Shown here: positions 21,301-28,767 of the stretch, piece after piece
How the letters are laid out: every line of letters begins with the position of its first letter
Position numbering within the stretch: position 1 is the first letter of the stretch
Source of the DNA: Bombyx mori
Taxonomy: Eukaryota > Arthropoda > Insecta > Lepidoptera > Bombycidae
Direction: 5' to 3'
NCBI RefSeq assembly: GCF_030269925.1
Contig: NC_085114.1
Coordinates: 12,852,001 to 12,916,000, forward strand
DNA: 64,000 nt
Translations under genes and position numbers: made by a program
Notes under the pieces: generated by a model
Told to the model about the DNA's origin: nothing
Seen by the model: only the letters and a program-made list of their open reading frames with translations
Database searches by the model: none

Positions 21301-22572
21301 AAAGTTAACTCAAGATTGTATGGAGTTAGAGCGTTTGCCTACGTTGGCCACTAGGGGTGCTGTACCAACAGCATTTTTTTTCCTACCTAAGCTGATGAGC
21401 TTGAGAGACCATATCAGCATCACCGGGCGAGTAGGTGAGCTCACAGGGCTCAAACCTGACGTTGCTGCTAACACGAACCCTAGCAAGAGCCAAGCTTCGC
21501 AGAATCTACCACCGGATCGGAAACGCGACCCACTGAGAAGATCCGGCGAGAAACTCGGTGGGCTTTGTCTGTGGGTTAATTTACTGGCCAAGCCCTTCGT
21601 CGCAAGCGACGGGTTTGACGAGAACAATTACCGGTGCTTGGGGTACCTAAAAGCACCGTTAGTGGATCGAGAGGATCCGAAATGACATGTTTTGGGCCCA
21701 ACAGCATAAATTTTTTACTTAACTTTTACGCGATCGAGAACATTAAAAAAAACTCGCACTAAGCACACTGTATCGGACGAGAATACGTAAGAGTAAATAA
21801 GTTTCCATTCATGGCAACATTGGCAGCCCTCAACGCCAGGGACTCAACCGTTGCGTCTGTACAAAGTTTTCTATTAAACCTCGTTGAAAAAAGGACATAG
21901 CACTCAAGAAATACCATCAAGGAAGTTCATACCAGAGCTGAATGATGTGTGGTAAAGTGATCGTCCTGGAATCACACTGCTTACGAACGCAACGGTTCAA
22001 GGTAGTAACGATGCACTCTGCTTCGATGTCACTTGACAATGATAATGGAATCATCATGAATACTTTCTCAGAACGCTCCCGCACACAGTACAGACGCACA
22101 GATTGACCCAAAATATTACAACTTTGGCTTTATTGTCGAATGAAACTAATCGTCTTAATGGTCCTATGGTTAAATAATGCAAGCGTCGTCATAAGTAACA
22201 TAAAGGTCCACGCTAACAGCAATGCGCGCGTAGGCATCGGCTAGTCAAACAAGCCACTCTGGAACGCACCCGGCCCAAAAGTACCCATTACGCTAGCAGC
22301 ATTGCCACGCTGTATGGCAATGGATAATCTCTGAACCAGGTACGACCCAGACCGAGGATCGTGGCCTTGCCCTCTGAGGCGGTGGCCAAAATGGCGGTGC
22401 GGCAATAAACTTAAATAATTACCTGTACGTCATAATTACTGGCAGTAACTTGACACTGCCATTGACCATCATCAAGCTGAAGTGTCGCAGCGCGTACCCA
22501 AAGTGAGCAGTCTCCTCCAACGGGACTGTTCTCGTTTGCCCACTCATATTTACCACGGTAGATGCCTACGGG
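8621..22572 (-). CDS. Multi-exon Ig-superfamily transmembrane receptor (5' end missing)
   Basis: Twelve exons read on the minus strand: 22572-22423, 21033-20850, 19988-19794, 19131-18937, 18343-18272, 18008-17888, 17366-17220, 16736-16552, 15013-14858, 13405-13289, 11412-11240, 9376-8621. All introns are GT-AG and every phase matches the next exon; the joined length is 2451 nt (816 codons plus stop). Domain order: second half of a V-type Ig domain, then Ig units made of exon pairs 2+3, 4+5, 6+7 and 8+9, one membrane helix (exon 10), and a cytoplasmic tail (exons 11-12). Nephrin/KIRREL- or Sidestep-type adhesion receptors are built this way, so a role in cell-cell recognition at the plasma membrane is inferred. 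I could not name the ortholog. No signal peptide exon was found. Introns hold SINE, LINE and Helitron insertions. Confidence 0.85.
9377..10904. other. Ig receptor intron 11, proximal part
   Basis: Non-coding. Holds the compound microsatellite at 9876-10090; the rest is unremarkable AT-rich sequence. Confidence 0.6.
9876..10090. repeat. Compound CA/TG/GA microsatellite
   Basis: Blocks of (CA)n, a (GT)n run at 9906-9924 directly after a (CA)n run (an inverted repeat), then mixed cacacaga and a (GA)n run near 10005-10025, then more (CA)n. Lies in Ig receptor intron 11. Confidence 0.9.
10905..11150 (+). mobile_element. Bm1-type SINE in Ig receptor intron 11
   Basis: Full body from ctggtggtaggacctcttgt to aagcaataaaaaaaatg, preceded by a short duplicate of gtaggacctcttgta. 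Confidence 0.82.
11240..11412 (-). CDS. Ig receptor exon 11: proline-rich cytoplasmic segment
   Basis: Phase 1 in, phase 0 out, extremely GC-rich. It reads ADAVYTPRVPASPPVPPSVA, continues with GPPGPPG and ends VVLQPPTT. Splice sites were chosen by frame: acceptor ctcccag|CG and donor CACC|GTGTGA. The same frame hits a TGA two codons beyond that donor, so readthrough would instead give a short alternative C-terminus. Proline clusters could bind SH3 or WW domains (inference). Confidence 0.6.
11971..12133 (+). mobile_element. Bm1-type SINE fragment
   Basis: From cttgtaggtaccaccaccct to tctatgggcttcaatgacc, truncated at both ends. Confidence 0.7.
12561..13276 (-). mobile_element. CR1/Jockey-like LINE copy split by a SINE
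   Basis: LINE pieces are 12561-12937 and 13217-13276. The frame at 12619-12933 encodes CSEELFEMIPASRFYHRTAR through GRQRLGSASG. The SINE at 12938-13216 is flanked by aaatacag copies. The LINE ends about 10 bases before the splice donor of Ig receptor exon 10. Confidence 0.8.
12938..13216 (+). mobile_element. Bm1-type SINE inserted in a LINE
   Basis: Starts gcagaagcagtaatgcgttt and ends ctaagcaataaaataaaa, with aaatacag on both sides. It contains another insertion at about 13021-13132: a (GA)n tract and ttctttattgtacaccaaa, the reverse end of a LINE-type tail. Confidence 0.75.
13289..13405 (-). CDS. Ig receptor exon 10: transmembrane helix
   Basis: Phase 1 in and out. It encodes DNFSLTETSHAAP, then a ~21-residue hydrophobic helix rich in A, L and V (starts PLAAAALVSAALL), then the basic stop-transfer stretch RCRRRR. 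This fixes a type I topology: Ig domains outside, tail inside. Acceptor tttacgcag, donor AGAG|GTAAGC. A LINE remnant ends only about 10 bases past the donor. Confidence 0.85.
13406..14416. other. Ig receptor intron 9, distal part
   Basis: Non-coding. cacgtattttctga occurs twice (13814 and 13957). A short ATG frame on the minus strand near 13679 (MADDDAFVMSLHSY) has a good start context but stops soon. Confidence 0.4.
14417..14712 (+). mobile_element. Non-autonomous Helitron (family C), in an intron of the Ig receptor
   Basis: 296 bp, starts TCTATATATAAAAAATGAAT after A and ends GTCAGCTAG before T. About 90% similar by eye to 57613-57904 and 61749-62041. Its 3' end resembles that of the larger Helitron-like element at 28327-35276. 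Confidence 0.8.
14738..14822 (-). mobile_element. Second-Jockey-subfamily 3' tail (short piece)
   Basis: Contains gcgacccactgagaagatcc, close to exon 9 of the Ig receptor (ends about 36 bases before it). Confidence 0.65.
14858..15013 (-). CDS. Ig receptor exon 9: second half of fifth Ig unit
   Basis: Phase 1 in and out. It reads GRFSSLEPSSENGCYRYTLL, then VAPDDARAYVLRVENERGSS and ends ALTVH. The Y-x-C position of strand F is Y-V-L here, so the usual second cysteine is absent, although an extra cysteine (NGCY) lies upstream. The acceptor is an AAG (gttcaag), chosen because the nearer TTTTAG would break the reading frame. Donor CACG|GTGAGC. Confidence 0.7.
15047..15256 (+). mobile_element. Bm1-type SINE, 3' truncated
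   Basis: From actggtagtaggacctcttg to gaccaggtgggctgtt. Lies about 33 bases upstream of Ig receptor exon 9. Confidence 0.8.
15443..15522 (-). mobile_element. Jockey 3'-end fragment
   Basis: Contains actggtggcccggaagcc and gggcgagcaaaggctc, as in the extreme 3' UTR of the full Jockey copy. Joined directly to a SINE fragment. Confidence 0.7.
15523..15597 (+). mobile_element. Bm1-type SINE, 3' fragment
   Basis: ctatgggctccagttaccac to aagcaataaaaaaaatg, fused to a Jockey 3' fragment on its left. Confidence 0.7.
15628..15815 (+). mobile_element. tRNA-like SINE head (solo)
   Basis: ggcctaaaagataagacgc resembles an RNA polymerase III A box and ggggttcgaatcccgc contains a perfect B box, followed by ggtacca. 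The downstream part matches the 5' extension of the SINE at 59823 (gaaggattaacatcgtg versus gaaggaataacatcgtg). This is the tRNA-derived head of the Bm1 SINE, not a functional tRNA gene. Confidence 0.72.
16160..16412 (-). mobile_element. Second-Jockey-subfamily 3' end
   Basis: Poly-T at the left, then the full conserved tail, reaching back into the ORF2 C-terminus region (acgcaagcgacgggttcgac). Lies in the intron between exons 8 and 9. Confidence 0.72.
16552..16736 (-). CDS. Ig receptor exon 8: first half of a degenerate fifth Ig unit
   Basis: Phase 2 in, phase 1 out. Very GC-rich. It reads SHQSEAIRVNVLGPPVGEAR, with a strand-B-like cysteine in RLHAALCADPPPRR and the tryptophans of VWTWGSL, ending PGELG. 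Acceptor gatgtgtcag, donor CTAG|GTACGC. Confidence 0.75.
17220..17366 (-). CDS. Ig receptor exon 7: second half of fourth Ig domain
   Basis: Phase 2 in and out. GC-rich. It reads PGGAARINDAQEEG, then LQLHNVSYAQHGRYTCVASN (strands E-F with the second cysteine) and IGLQDR. Acceptor ctctccccag, donor GACAG|GTCAGC. Confidence 0.82.
17438..17690 (-). mobile_element. Bm1-type SINE in Ig receptor intron 6
   Basis: Near full-length reverse copy from ttattgcttagatgggtgga to ggtcctaccaccagtaac. Confidence 0.82.
17888..18008 (-). CDS. Ig receptor exon 6: first half of fourth Ig domain
   Basis: Phase 1 in, phase 2 out. It reads YPPRVTWVGPDTVVEANLFS, with strand-B cysteine in ITLECKAEGNPPP and tryptophan in YQWYH. 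Acceptor acttttcag, donor ACAG|GTGAGC. Confidence 0.83.
18272..18343 (-). CDS. Ig receptor exon 5: short second half of third Ig domain
   Basis: Only 72 bp, phase 1 to 1. It encodes GIYGCQARNSAGTSDSVKI and a few more residues. The Y-x-C-x-A-x-N-x-x-G motif is the Ig strand F/G signature and supplies the partner of the cysteine in the previous exon. Acceptor cattgacag, donor AAAT|GTAAGT. Confidence 0.8.
18937..19131 (-). CDS. Ig receptor exon 4: first half of third Ig domain
   Basis: Phase 1 in and out. It reads YAPVVSINGADASTLANLEE, with the strand-B cysteine in LSLECRANGNPSP and the core tryptophan in YVWWTRNG, and ends IVRNHSG. Acceptor gattccag, donor TCAG|GTAAAA. This I-set pattern (EG-x-S-x-L-x-C-x-A-x-G-N-P-x-P) is common in nephrin-like receptors. 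Confidence 0.83.
19231..19480 (-). mobile_element. Bm1-type SINE in Ig receptor intron 3
   Basis: Poly-T, then attgcttagatgtgtggacg through gaggtcctaccaccagta. Confidence 0.82.
19794..19988 (-). CDS. Ig receptor exon 3: second half of second Ig domain
   Basis: Phase 1 in and out. It reads EKERLTAWSQTNASEV, then RVWAARSVLEL, then the strand-F cysteine in TLACRAHHPSYP, and ends LDVT. Acceptor attttcag, donor ACTT|GTGAGT. The reading frame is supported because only this frame carries Ig-like sequence and stays open between the two splice sites. Confidence 0.78.
20700..20815 (+). mobile_element. Old, diverged SINE 3' part
   Basis: Degenerate copy: acctgtaggctccggtagcc and a final ctctaggcaataaaaag. 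Confidence 0.5.
20850..21033 (-). CDS. Ig receptor exon 2: first half of second Ig domain
   Basis: Starts DALSSPPAPLAVRVPP directly after the previous exon's DVQ, giving a smooth linker into the next Ig unit. It carries the strand-B cysteine in ATVVCEARYGNPPA and the tryptophan in IEWYL. Acceptor gaacattccag, donor TTTAG|GTAGGA. The exon starts in phase 0 and leaves in phase 1. Confidence 0.8.
21375..21697 (-). mobile_element. Truncated copy of a second Jockey subfamily with target duplication
   Basis: Flanked by the 10-bp direct repeat ccaacagcat at 21365-21374 and 21698-21707. The minus strand encodes the last ~40 residues of a reverse transcriptase (VISDPLDPLTVLL...RRRAWPVN and stop) aligned with the end of the full Jockey ORF2, then the shared gtttctcgccggatcttctc tail and a poly-A. 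Lies in an intron of the Ig receptor. Confidence 0.8.
21800..22120 (-). pseudogene. Decayed LINE reverse-transcriptase C-terminus
   Basis: Minus strand reads RERSEKVFMMIPLSLSSDIE, then RKQCDSRTITLPHIIQLWYELP, a stop and further broken sequence including MSFFQRGL. Same layout as the RT end at 59246, but far more diverged and not open. Confidence 0.55.
22423..22572 (-). CDS. Ig receptor exon 1 in window: C-terminal half of first Ig domain
   Basis: Encodes 50 residues in phase 0/0, from PVGIYRGKYEW to SNYDVQ. It contains the Ig hallmark LDDGQWQCQV, where D-x-G-x-W/Y-x-C marks strand F. The acceptor follows a T-rich tract ending cttttcag and the donor is CAG|GTAATT. The strand-B cysteine and signal peptide must be in an upstream exon that I could not find. 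Confidence 0.8.
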
Positions 22573-22633
22573 CTGAAAAGAAACAAAATAATTAAACACT
22601 CGAAGCATAAGAATTCACAATGTAAATAAATTC

Positions 22634-22772
22634 AACGGTAGGCAGCGGCTTGGCTCTGCCCCTGGCATTGCTGCAGTCCATGGGCGACGGTAACCACTCA
22701 CCATGAGCTCATATGGTGCTCAACAGCAGTAGCATCATATGCTCGTCTGCCTACAAGGGCAATAAAAAAACC
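22634..22772 (+). mobile_element. CR1-like LINE 3' tail
   Basis: Contains ggtaggcagcggcttggctc, then tgctcgtctgcctacaagggcaataaaaaaa at the end (split here: ctgcctacaagggcaat, A run). The 3' end of the same family as 59178. Confidence 0.7.
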
Positions 22773-23604
22773 TCATTTATATCATATACATTAGTTTGGT
22801 ATACTTTTATAAAAAATCACCATAAGCATACATGTCATTTACATTATTATTATTTTTATGTTATGTTGATGTTCTCGAAACTATCTCAAGATTCTAGTTC
22901 GTCTACAATCTATTTAAGGCTTACTAATGATATTTCCATGAAAAAATTCCTGACCTATTGATTCTGTTTTGGCTGTCCGGGATGTGCATACTTGACGTAA
23001 ACCCCTCAAACTTGTCGGGTTATATACTCGTCTTCAACCACAAAACATAGCACGAAATACAAAAAAATATATATATAATAGACGTGATGTTAAACAAGAT
23101 ATAAACGCTTTGATAAATAAATAAAAAACGCTTAGAACGCGCACTATTGAATCGCGATCTCGATTAAGAAGAAAACGATACAAAAAAAATATGTCCGCTC
23201 CCCAAAATCAAAAAGACGTAACCTTAATCAACTAAGCATAAACATCTTGATAAAAGCCATGAAATTTCATATGGTATTCAAAACTAAACAAGCGTAGAAT
23301 CCTGACGTTCATTGCGCACCAATCAATGCAAGAAAGCGTATCCTATGAATAGATCGAAGGGCGACACAATAGAGAGGAAGTCGCCGACAGGGAATACTGG
23401 GGGGACGTTTAAATTGAAATGAATAAGGAACTTGTAGTGATATTTTCTAAGGGTAGAATCAAATGAATATTTTATCGAACATGCACTAGGAAGAAATAGG
23501 GACCGGAGATTTAAGATAGCTACTTTAGTTGAACAATGCTGTCAATAGATGGCGTTAGCAGTGTGCTTAAAATTTTTGATATAGCTAAAAGATTTCAAAT
23601 AGAT
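22773..23604. other. Gene-free, AT-rich
   Basis: No gene or known repeat seen between the last visible Ig receptor exon and the foldback element. Confidence 0.55.
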
Positions 23605-23612
23605 GATATTTG

Positions 23613-24818
23613 AGGTGAATGAAGTTAGCCCCTCAAAAATTTTTTTTTTCCCTATTTTATACTTATTTTCTATTAATTCGTTTGTTCATCATTTGTTCAT
23701 GATTGTTCACTGTTAATAATTGTTTGTTCTGCATTTATTTATTTAAAAAAAATATTTAAAAATATACCTACAAGTTAGCCCCTCTAATGCAATTTTTTAT
23801 ATTTTTTCATCCGTAATGACTCGTAAATATTCATTTTGGATTGTTCTTATACAAAACACGTTTGTTCTCTTTCGAAATTACTCGTTTTTTGTTTAATTTA
23901 CTATTTTTATTAGTTGAATAAATGTATGCAAAATATGTGTACTGCGCATGCGTCAACTATAATGCCTAAACTTTCTACGCGGTTTTAATCGTGAAAAAAA
24001 AACAAATATAAATCCTGAAGGAGCAATTAATTGGTATACAGTTTAATTAAAAAAGTAAAAAAATAAATAAATGAAATAATGTGCATTGGCGTTAAGTTAG
24101 ACCAAATACATTTTTTTCATCCTCTTACCTATCGTATTAAAATGTTATTTTACTAATGTTAGGAATATAATTTCGACTGTGTAAAAAAGTTATAATGTAT
24201 ACCTATATTATCTCTTGAAAGATAAATAATGAACATATTTACTTATTTGTTTATATTACCTATGTGAACTCCCTATCTTTTTTATACCTTCATAACGATA
24301 AGTAGGAGGATGGAAAAATGTATTTGGTCTAACTTAACGCCAATGCACATTATTTCATTTATTTATTTTTTAATTTTTTTAATTAAACTGTATACCAATT
24401 AAATGCTCCTTCAGGATTTATATTTGTTTTTTTTTTCACGATTAAAACCGCGTAGAAAGTTTAGGCATTATAGTTGACGCATGCGCAGTACACATATTTT
24501 GCATACATTTATTCAACTAATAAAAATAGTAAATTAAACAAAAAACGAGTAATTTCGAAAGAGAACAAACGTGTTTTATATAAGAACAATCGAAAATGAA
24601 TATTTACGAGTCATTAAGGATGAAAAAATATTAAAAATTGCATTAGAGGGGCTAACTTGTAGGTATATTTTTAATTTCTTTTTTTAAATAAATAAATGCA
24701 GAACAAACAATTATTAACAGTGAACAATCATGAACAAATGATGAACAAACGAATTAATAGAAAATAAGTATAAAAAAGGGAAAATAAATTTTTTTGAGGG
24801 GCTAACTTCATTCACCTT
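23613..24818. mobile_element. Foldback DNA transposon with ~523-bp inverted arms
   Basis: Left arm 23613-24135 and right arm 24295-24818 are near-identical reverse complements, separated by a 159-bp loop. The termini read (A)AGGTGAATGAAGTTAGCC. The flanks carry an 8-bp direct repeat, GATATTTG, at 23605-23612 and 24819-24826. The phrase ttagcccctc recurs inside each arm. There is no coding capacity. Long TIRs with an 8-bp duplication fit a foldback or Mutator-like non-autonomous element, but the superfamily is not established. Confidence 0.9.
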
Positions 24819-25016
24819 GATATTTGATGCAACCCTTTATTATAGATAGTAAAATTAAAGACAAAGCGATAAATCTAAGTACTTTTGTGAAAGCTGTAGA
24901 CAAATGCTGCGTAAATATCAATAACTTTTACAGTAAATTTTGAGTGTGATTTTTAAACGACATTAGTTCTAAAATAAACTGACATAGGCTTTTAAGTGAT
25001 TCAGCATAAGTTATCT

Positions 25017-25136
25017 GCGAAGCACGGCTCTTGCTAGAGTTCGTGTTAGCAAGAACTTCAGGTTTGAGCCCCGTGAGCTCACCTACTCGCCCGGTTACGC
25101 TGACATAGACTCTCAAGCTTAGGTAGGAAAAAAAAC
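25017..25136 (+). mobile_element. Second-Jockey-subfamily 3' tail
   Basis: Starts at gcgaagcacggctcttgcta and ends aggtaggaaaaaaaac. Confidence 0.65.
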
Positions 25137-25689
25137 ATAAGTTAGCACTGTTGTCCTGCCTCTTACTATAGTCAAGCAGACTTACGTTTCATTTTCAAGG
25201 ACGAGACAATTGCTATGCATTTGTTGTTCAAGGTCCACTTTGGCTGCATTACCATGTCTACGGGTTATGTCTCTATGCAATATCATCACTTACGTAAGCT
25301 CACGTGATCCGTAAACTTCTCTGCCGAGAACAAAAGAGACTAACCTAAAAAGATTTTTCTTGTGTCCACAATACGGACCGAAAACTTTAAGAAAATAACA
25401 AATTGAGGTTAAGTACGCCTCAAAACGGGATCACACGTTTTCTTCGTACCACTGGCACCGATAAAGTAATCGCCGAACCGTATGTGTTTTTATGCAAAAC
25501 GTAAACACAGCACTTGAGGTCCCTTGTTTTGCGCGCAATGCAAGCGTTACTTCGTACGGGACTTGTTAAAATTTCTCTTTCAAATAAAATACTCATAGTA
25601 CGACGGAAAACGATTTCCTTAGGTTTCACATTTCATTTGCTCTTATTCTATTATAGTTTTTGTAATCACGAAGGAACGCTGTATATTTA

Positions 25690-26110
25690 TCTATATATTA
25701 ATACGTGAAGCAAAAGCTTTGTATCCCTTTTTACGAAAATGGCGCGGACGGAGGAGTATCAAATTTTCCACACTTATAGAGAATATAGAGAAGAAGTGCA
25801 CAATGCTAATATTTTTATAAAATAATGCATAAAAGATACATTAAATCAATAAAGAAAACATTATACACACTACATACCATGTATTTGATGCACACACGCA
25901 TGCATGCTATTTATTGTCAAACTTTTGTTCTTGACGTCTTGTGGTCAAATTGAGCATAGATTAAATATTGTTTGTCTATAATAAAAAAAATTTATAGTGA
26001 AGCCTTGGCAAACTTTATGATTATAGAAGTATAAAATACAATCATAATAGTGTACAAACTTACAATTCCAATTAATTATAGTCGAATTTCGACTACTGCG
26101 AGACCTCTAG
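25690..26110 (+). mobile_element. Non-autonomous Helitron, complete copy (family A)
   Basis: 421 bp. Starts TCTATATATTAATACGTGAA after host A and ends CTAG before host T. A palindromic hairpin, AGTCGAATTTCGACT, lies about 20 bases before the 3' end. Same family as 28240-35596 (split), 58458-58889 and the fragment at 1-289. Confidence 0.82.
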
Positions 26111-26554
26111 TACATATAAAAGTTCACGAGTGTTAAACCGATGCAATTTAGAAAAAATCATCAGATTCGCCTAGCGAGGTAAATACTCTGTATATTGCAG
26201 TAATCGGATTAAAGTATAATTAAAATCGGCCAGAAAAGCAATCCGTATTTAATTAGTATATAAATATACAAAGCAGAACTTTATTCCATTACTTGGTTAT
26301 CGAAATTTATTCATAACTTAATATTCCTTGCTGTTTTTAATTTTTGGAAAATTATGCTACTAGATTTTAAAACAAAAATTGTGCTTACGTCTTTTTTTAC
26401 TGGCCACCACTACTTGCAAAAGGGCGTTGCCCAGCAACGGTTTGTTATTAAATGCACTATTTCTAGTTCACCATATTTCTACTTTGTTGCTGTATTTTTA
26501 CTTATAATTTTGGCAGAGGACTCCGTCGTCCAAAGCTATCAAGAGCTTGTAGTC

Positions 26555-26645
26555 ACCACGGCCTAAAGAATAGGAAGCTCGGTATTGAGCGATATGACTA
26601 TGCCAGGCGTCCAAATACGGCAAACATGTGCCAATTTTTTATCAT
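26555..26645 (+). mobile_element. Decayed tRNA-like SINE head
   Basis: cacggcctaaagaataggaa and gtgccaattttt align with the head at 15628, but the B box is mutated. Confidence 0.45.
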
Positions 26646-26807
26646 TATCATCAGCTTCCCGGCATTCACTGTTGGACAGAGGCGTCTCCCAAGTTTCACA
26701 AAGAAAAACAGTCCTGCAGTGCTCACGCCCAGGAAATTCCCACCAACTTCAATTTCAAAGTTGTCGTTCACCTTTTAAAAAGCCTTCTTTATACTGCGTC
26801 TTCCTTT

Positions 26808-27000
26808 GTTTTCTACCTATTCTAGTGACCTCACGGTGTCATGCTAGATTCACCAAACGGGTAGATGAGCTCACGGGGCTATAGCCTGGTAAAGTTGTTG
26901 CCCTGGCAGGAGCAATGCTTCGCAGAATTTACCACTGGATCGGAAACGTGACCCACTGAGAAGATCCACCGAGAAACTCAGTGGGCTATATATGAGGGTT
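26808..27000 (-). mobile_element. Second-Jockey-subfamily 3' tail
   Basis: Contains gatgagctcacggggct and gacccactgagaagatccac, several mutations from the consensus seen in other copies. Confidence 0.68.
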
Positions 27001-27652
27001 TCCTGTGTCTTCCAATGCGCCGTCACTATTCGAGAAGTTTTTGGCCTTAGAGGTAACGAGCAATATACTGCCAATTGCCACGTTAACCTCACAATGGGCT
27101 GTATCGGTTACCATGATTCTTCTACTTATCACCCCATTCATAAAACGTACGCAGGCAAACTACAAGCATATACCTCTTCAAATCGCTTTTATATTTTATT
27201 CTTATTGAATGACATGATTTTAAAGCTGATCTAGTTAGGTAGCTTCCGGATCCCATAGACATTAGAACGTGTAGGATGATAACGTCTACTTTGAAACTTC
27301 TATGGCATACGACCCTTAAATCAGGAAGTAGTAACTGCACCGAGACAGCGTCTTGTATAATAAAAAATCACCCTTCTGCACGTGTATTTTATTCGAAAGA
27401 AAGAAATCTTAGAGCGATTTCAAATTTACTTATTTTTCCATATCATAGAGGAATTTTCGTCTCAAAATTGAACAAAAGGATACCTTTTGTTCTTCTTCGT
27501 GTTCATAGCTTAACTAACATGTTTAATCGACGAGAATTTCACCTTGAGACAACCAGCCGTGACGCTGTTTTCGGAAGCGCAAACAAACACTCATTTTACA
27601 TTGACGTTATAAAAAATAGAGACATCTTCTTCATTTTTTTTTCTCCACCTTA

Positions 27653-27900
27653 TCCCACTAGGTGAGGTCGGCACAGCTAATTTTTCTCTTCCATTCTCTT
27701 CTATCAGCCGTCATCTCAACACTCACTCCTCTCTCTCTCATATCGTCATTCACACACTCCATCCATGTTTTCTTCGATCGACCTCTTCCCCCTCTACCTT
27801 GCACTACCATTTCCATACATCTCCTAGTCACGTGCATCTTCTCTCTACGCATCACATGTCCATACCACGCTAACCATCCGCTCCTTAATTTGCTGTATAT
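27653..27900 (-). pseudogene. RTE-like LINE C-terminal fragment
   Basis: Minus strand encodes WYGHVMRREKMHVTRRCMEM, then RGRSKKTWMECVNDDMRERG, VEMTADRREWKRKISCADLT and a stop. Typical C-terminus of RTE-type reverse transcriptases. A second copy is at 35888. Confidence 0.7.
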
Positions 27901-28767
27901 AATAATCTACAAAAATATGTATTTAAATAGCCTGAATTTAACAATCGGAATATAAATATGCCACTATCCGACGCAATTAAGACGAACTTAAGTAACCAAT
28001 TAATATAAGATAACCATGAGGACATGTATAGTAGAGCAATATACAAAAAGCATAATTGAAAGTCTATTTCTTATTGTGAAATAAATCAATAAAGCTCCAA
28101 TGCACACGTGTGCGAGTGATGTATGTCAAAGACAGGTAGACAATTTTGAGCGAGGGGTGAATTTTATATATCAAATAAAAAACCTCATTCTACGCGTGTG
28201 CAACTATTACTTATTTTGTTTTCTATTTATTTCCACATACTAGAGGTCCGGCAGTAGTCGAAATTCGACTATAATTAATTGGAATTGTAAGTTTGTACAC
28301 TATTATGATTGTATTTTATACTTCTACTAGCTGACCCGGCAAACGTTGTGTTGCCTTAAATAAGATTTCTAGGGAAATTATAGTCTAATATATAAAATTC
28401 TCAAAAACCTCATTCAACCACATAATATAGTAAGCGGCACGTAAGTTGGCAAGGTTTTGGTGTAGTGGGGGTAATGTCGCGCATAGTGTACATTGCAACA
28501 AAAAAATGGTTACTTTTTTTTTTTTTTTTTTTTTTTTTTATGATTGAGAGATTACTGGTGGCCCGAAGGCCTTTCCAGTTTCACCAGGACAGGTGGGCGA
28601 GCAAAGGCTCAGCCAGGAGGGGTGGGATTTGCTAACAGCTGCCCGAGCGCCTCCGAAGGAGACCTAACAACTCAAGAGCAATTGCTTCGCGAATGAATCT
28701 ACTACCGGATCGGAATCGCGACCCGCTGAGAAGATCCGGCGAGAAACTCAGCGGGCTGATGCATGGG

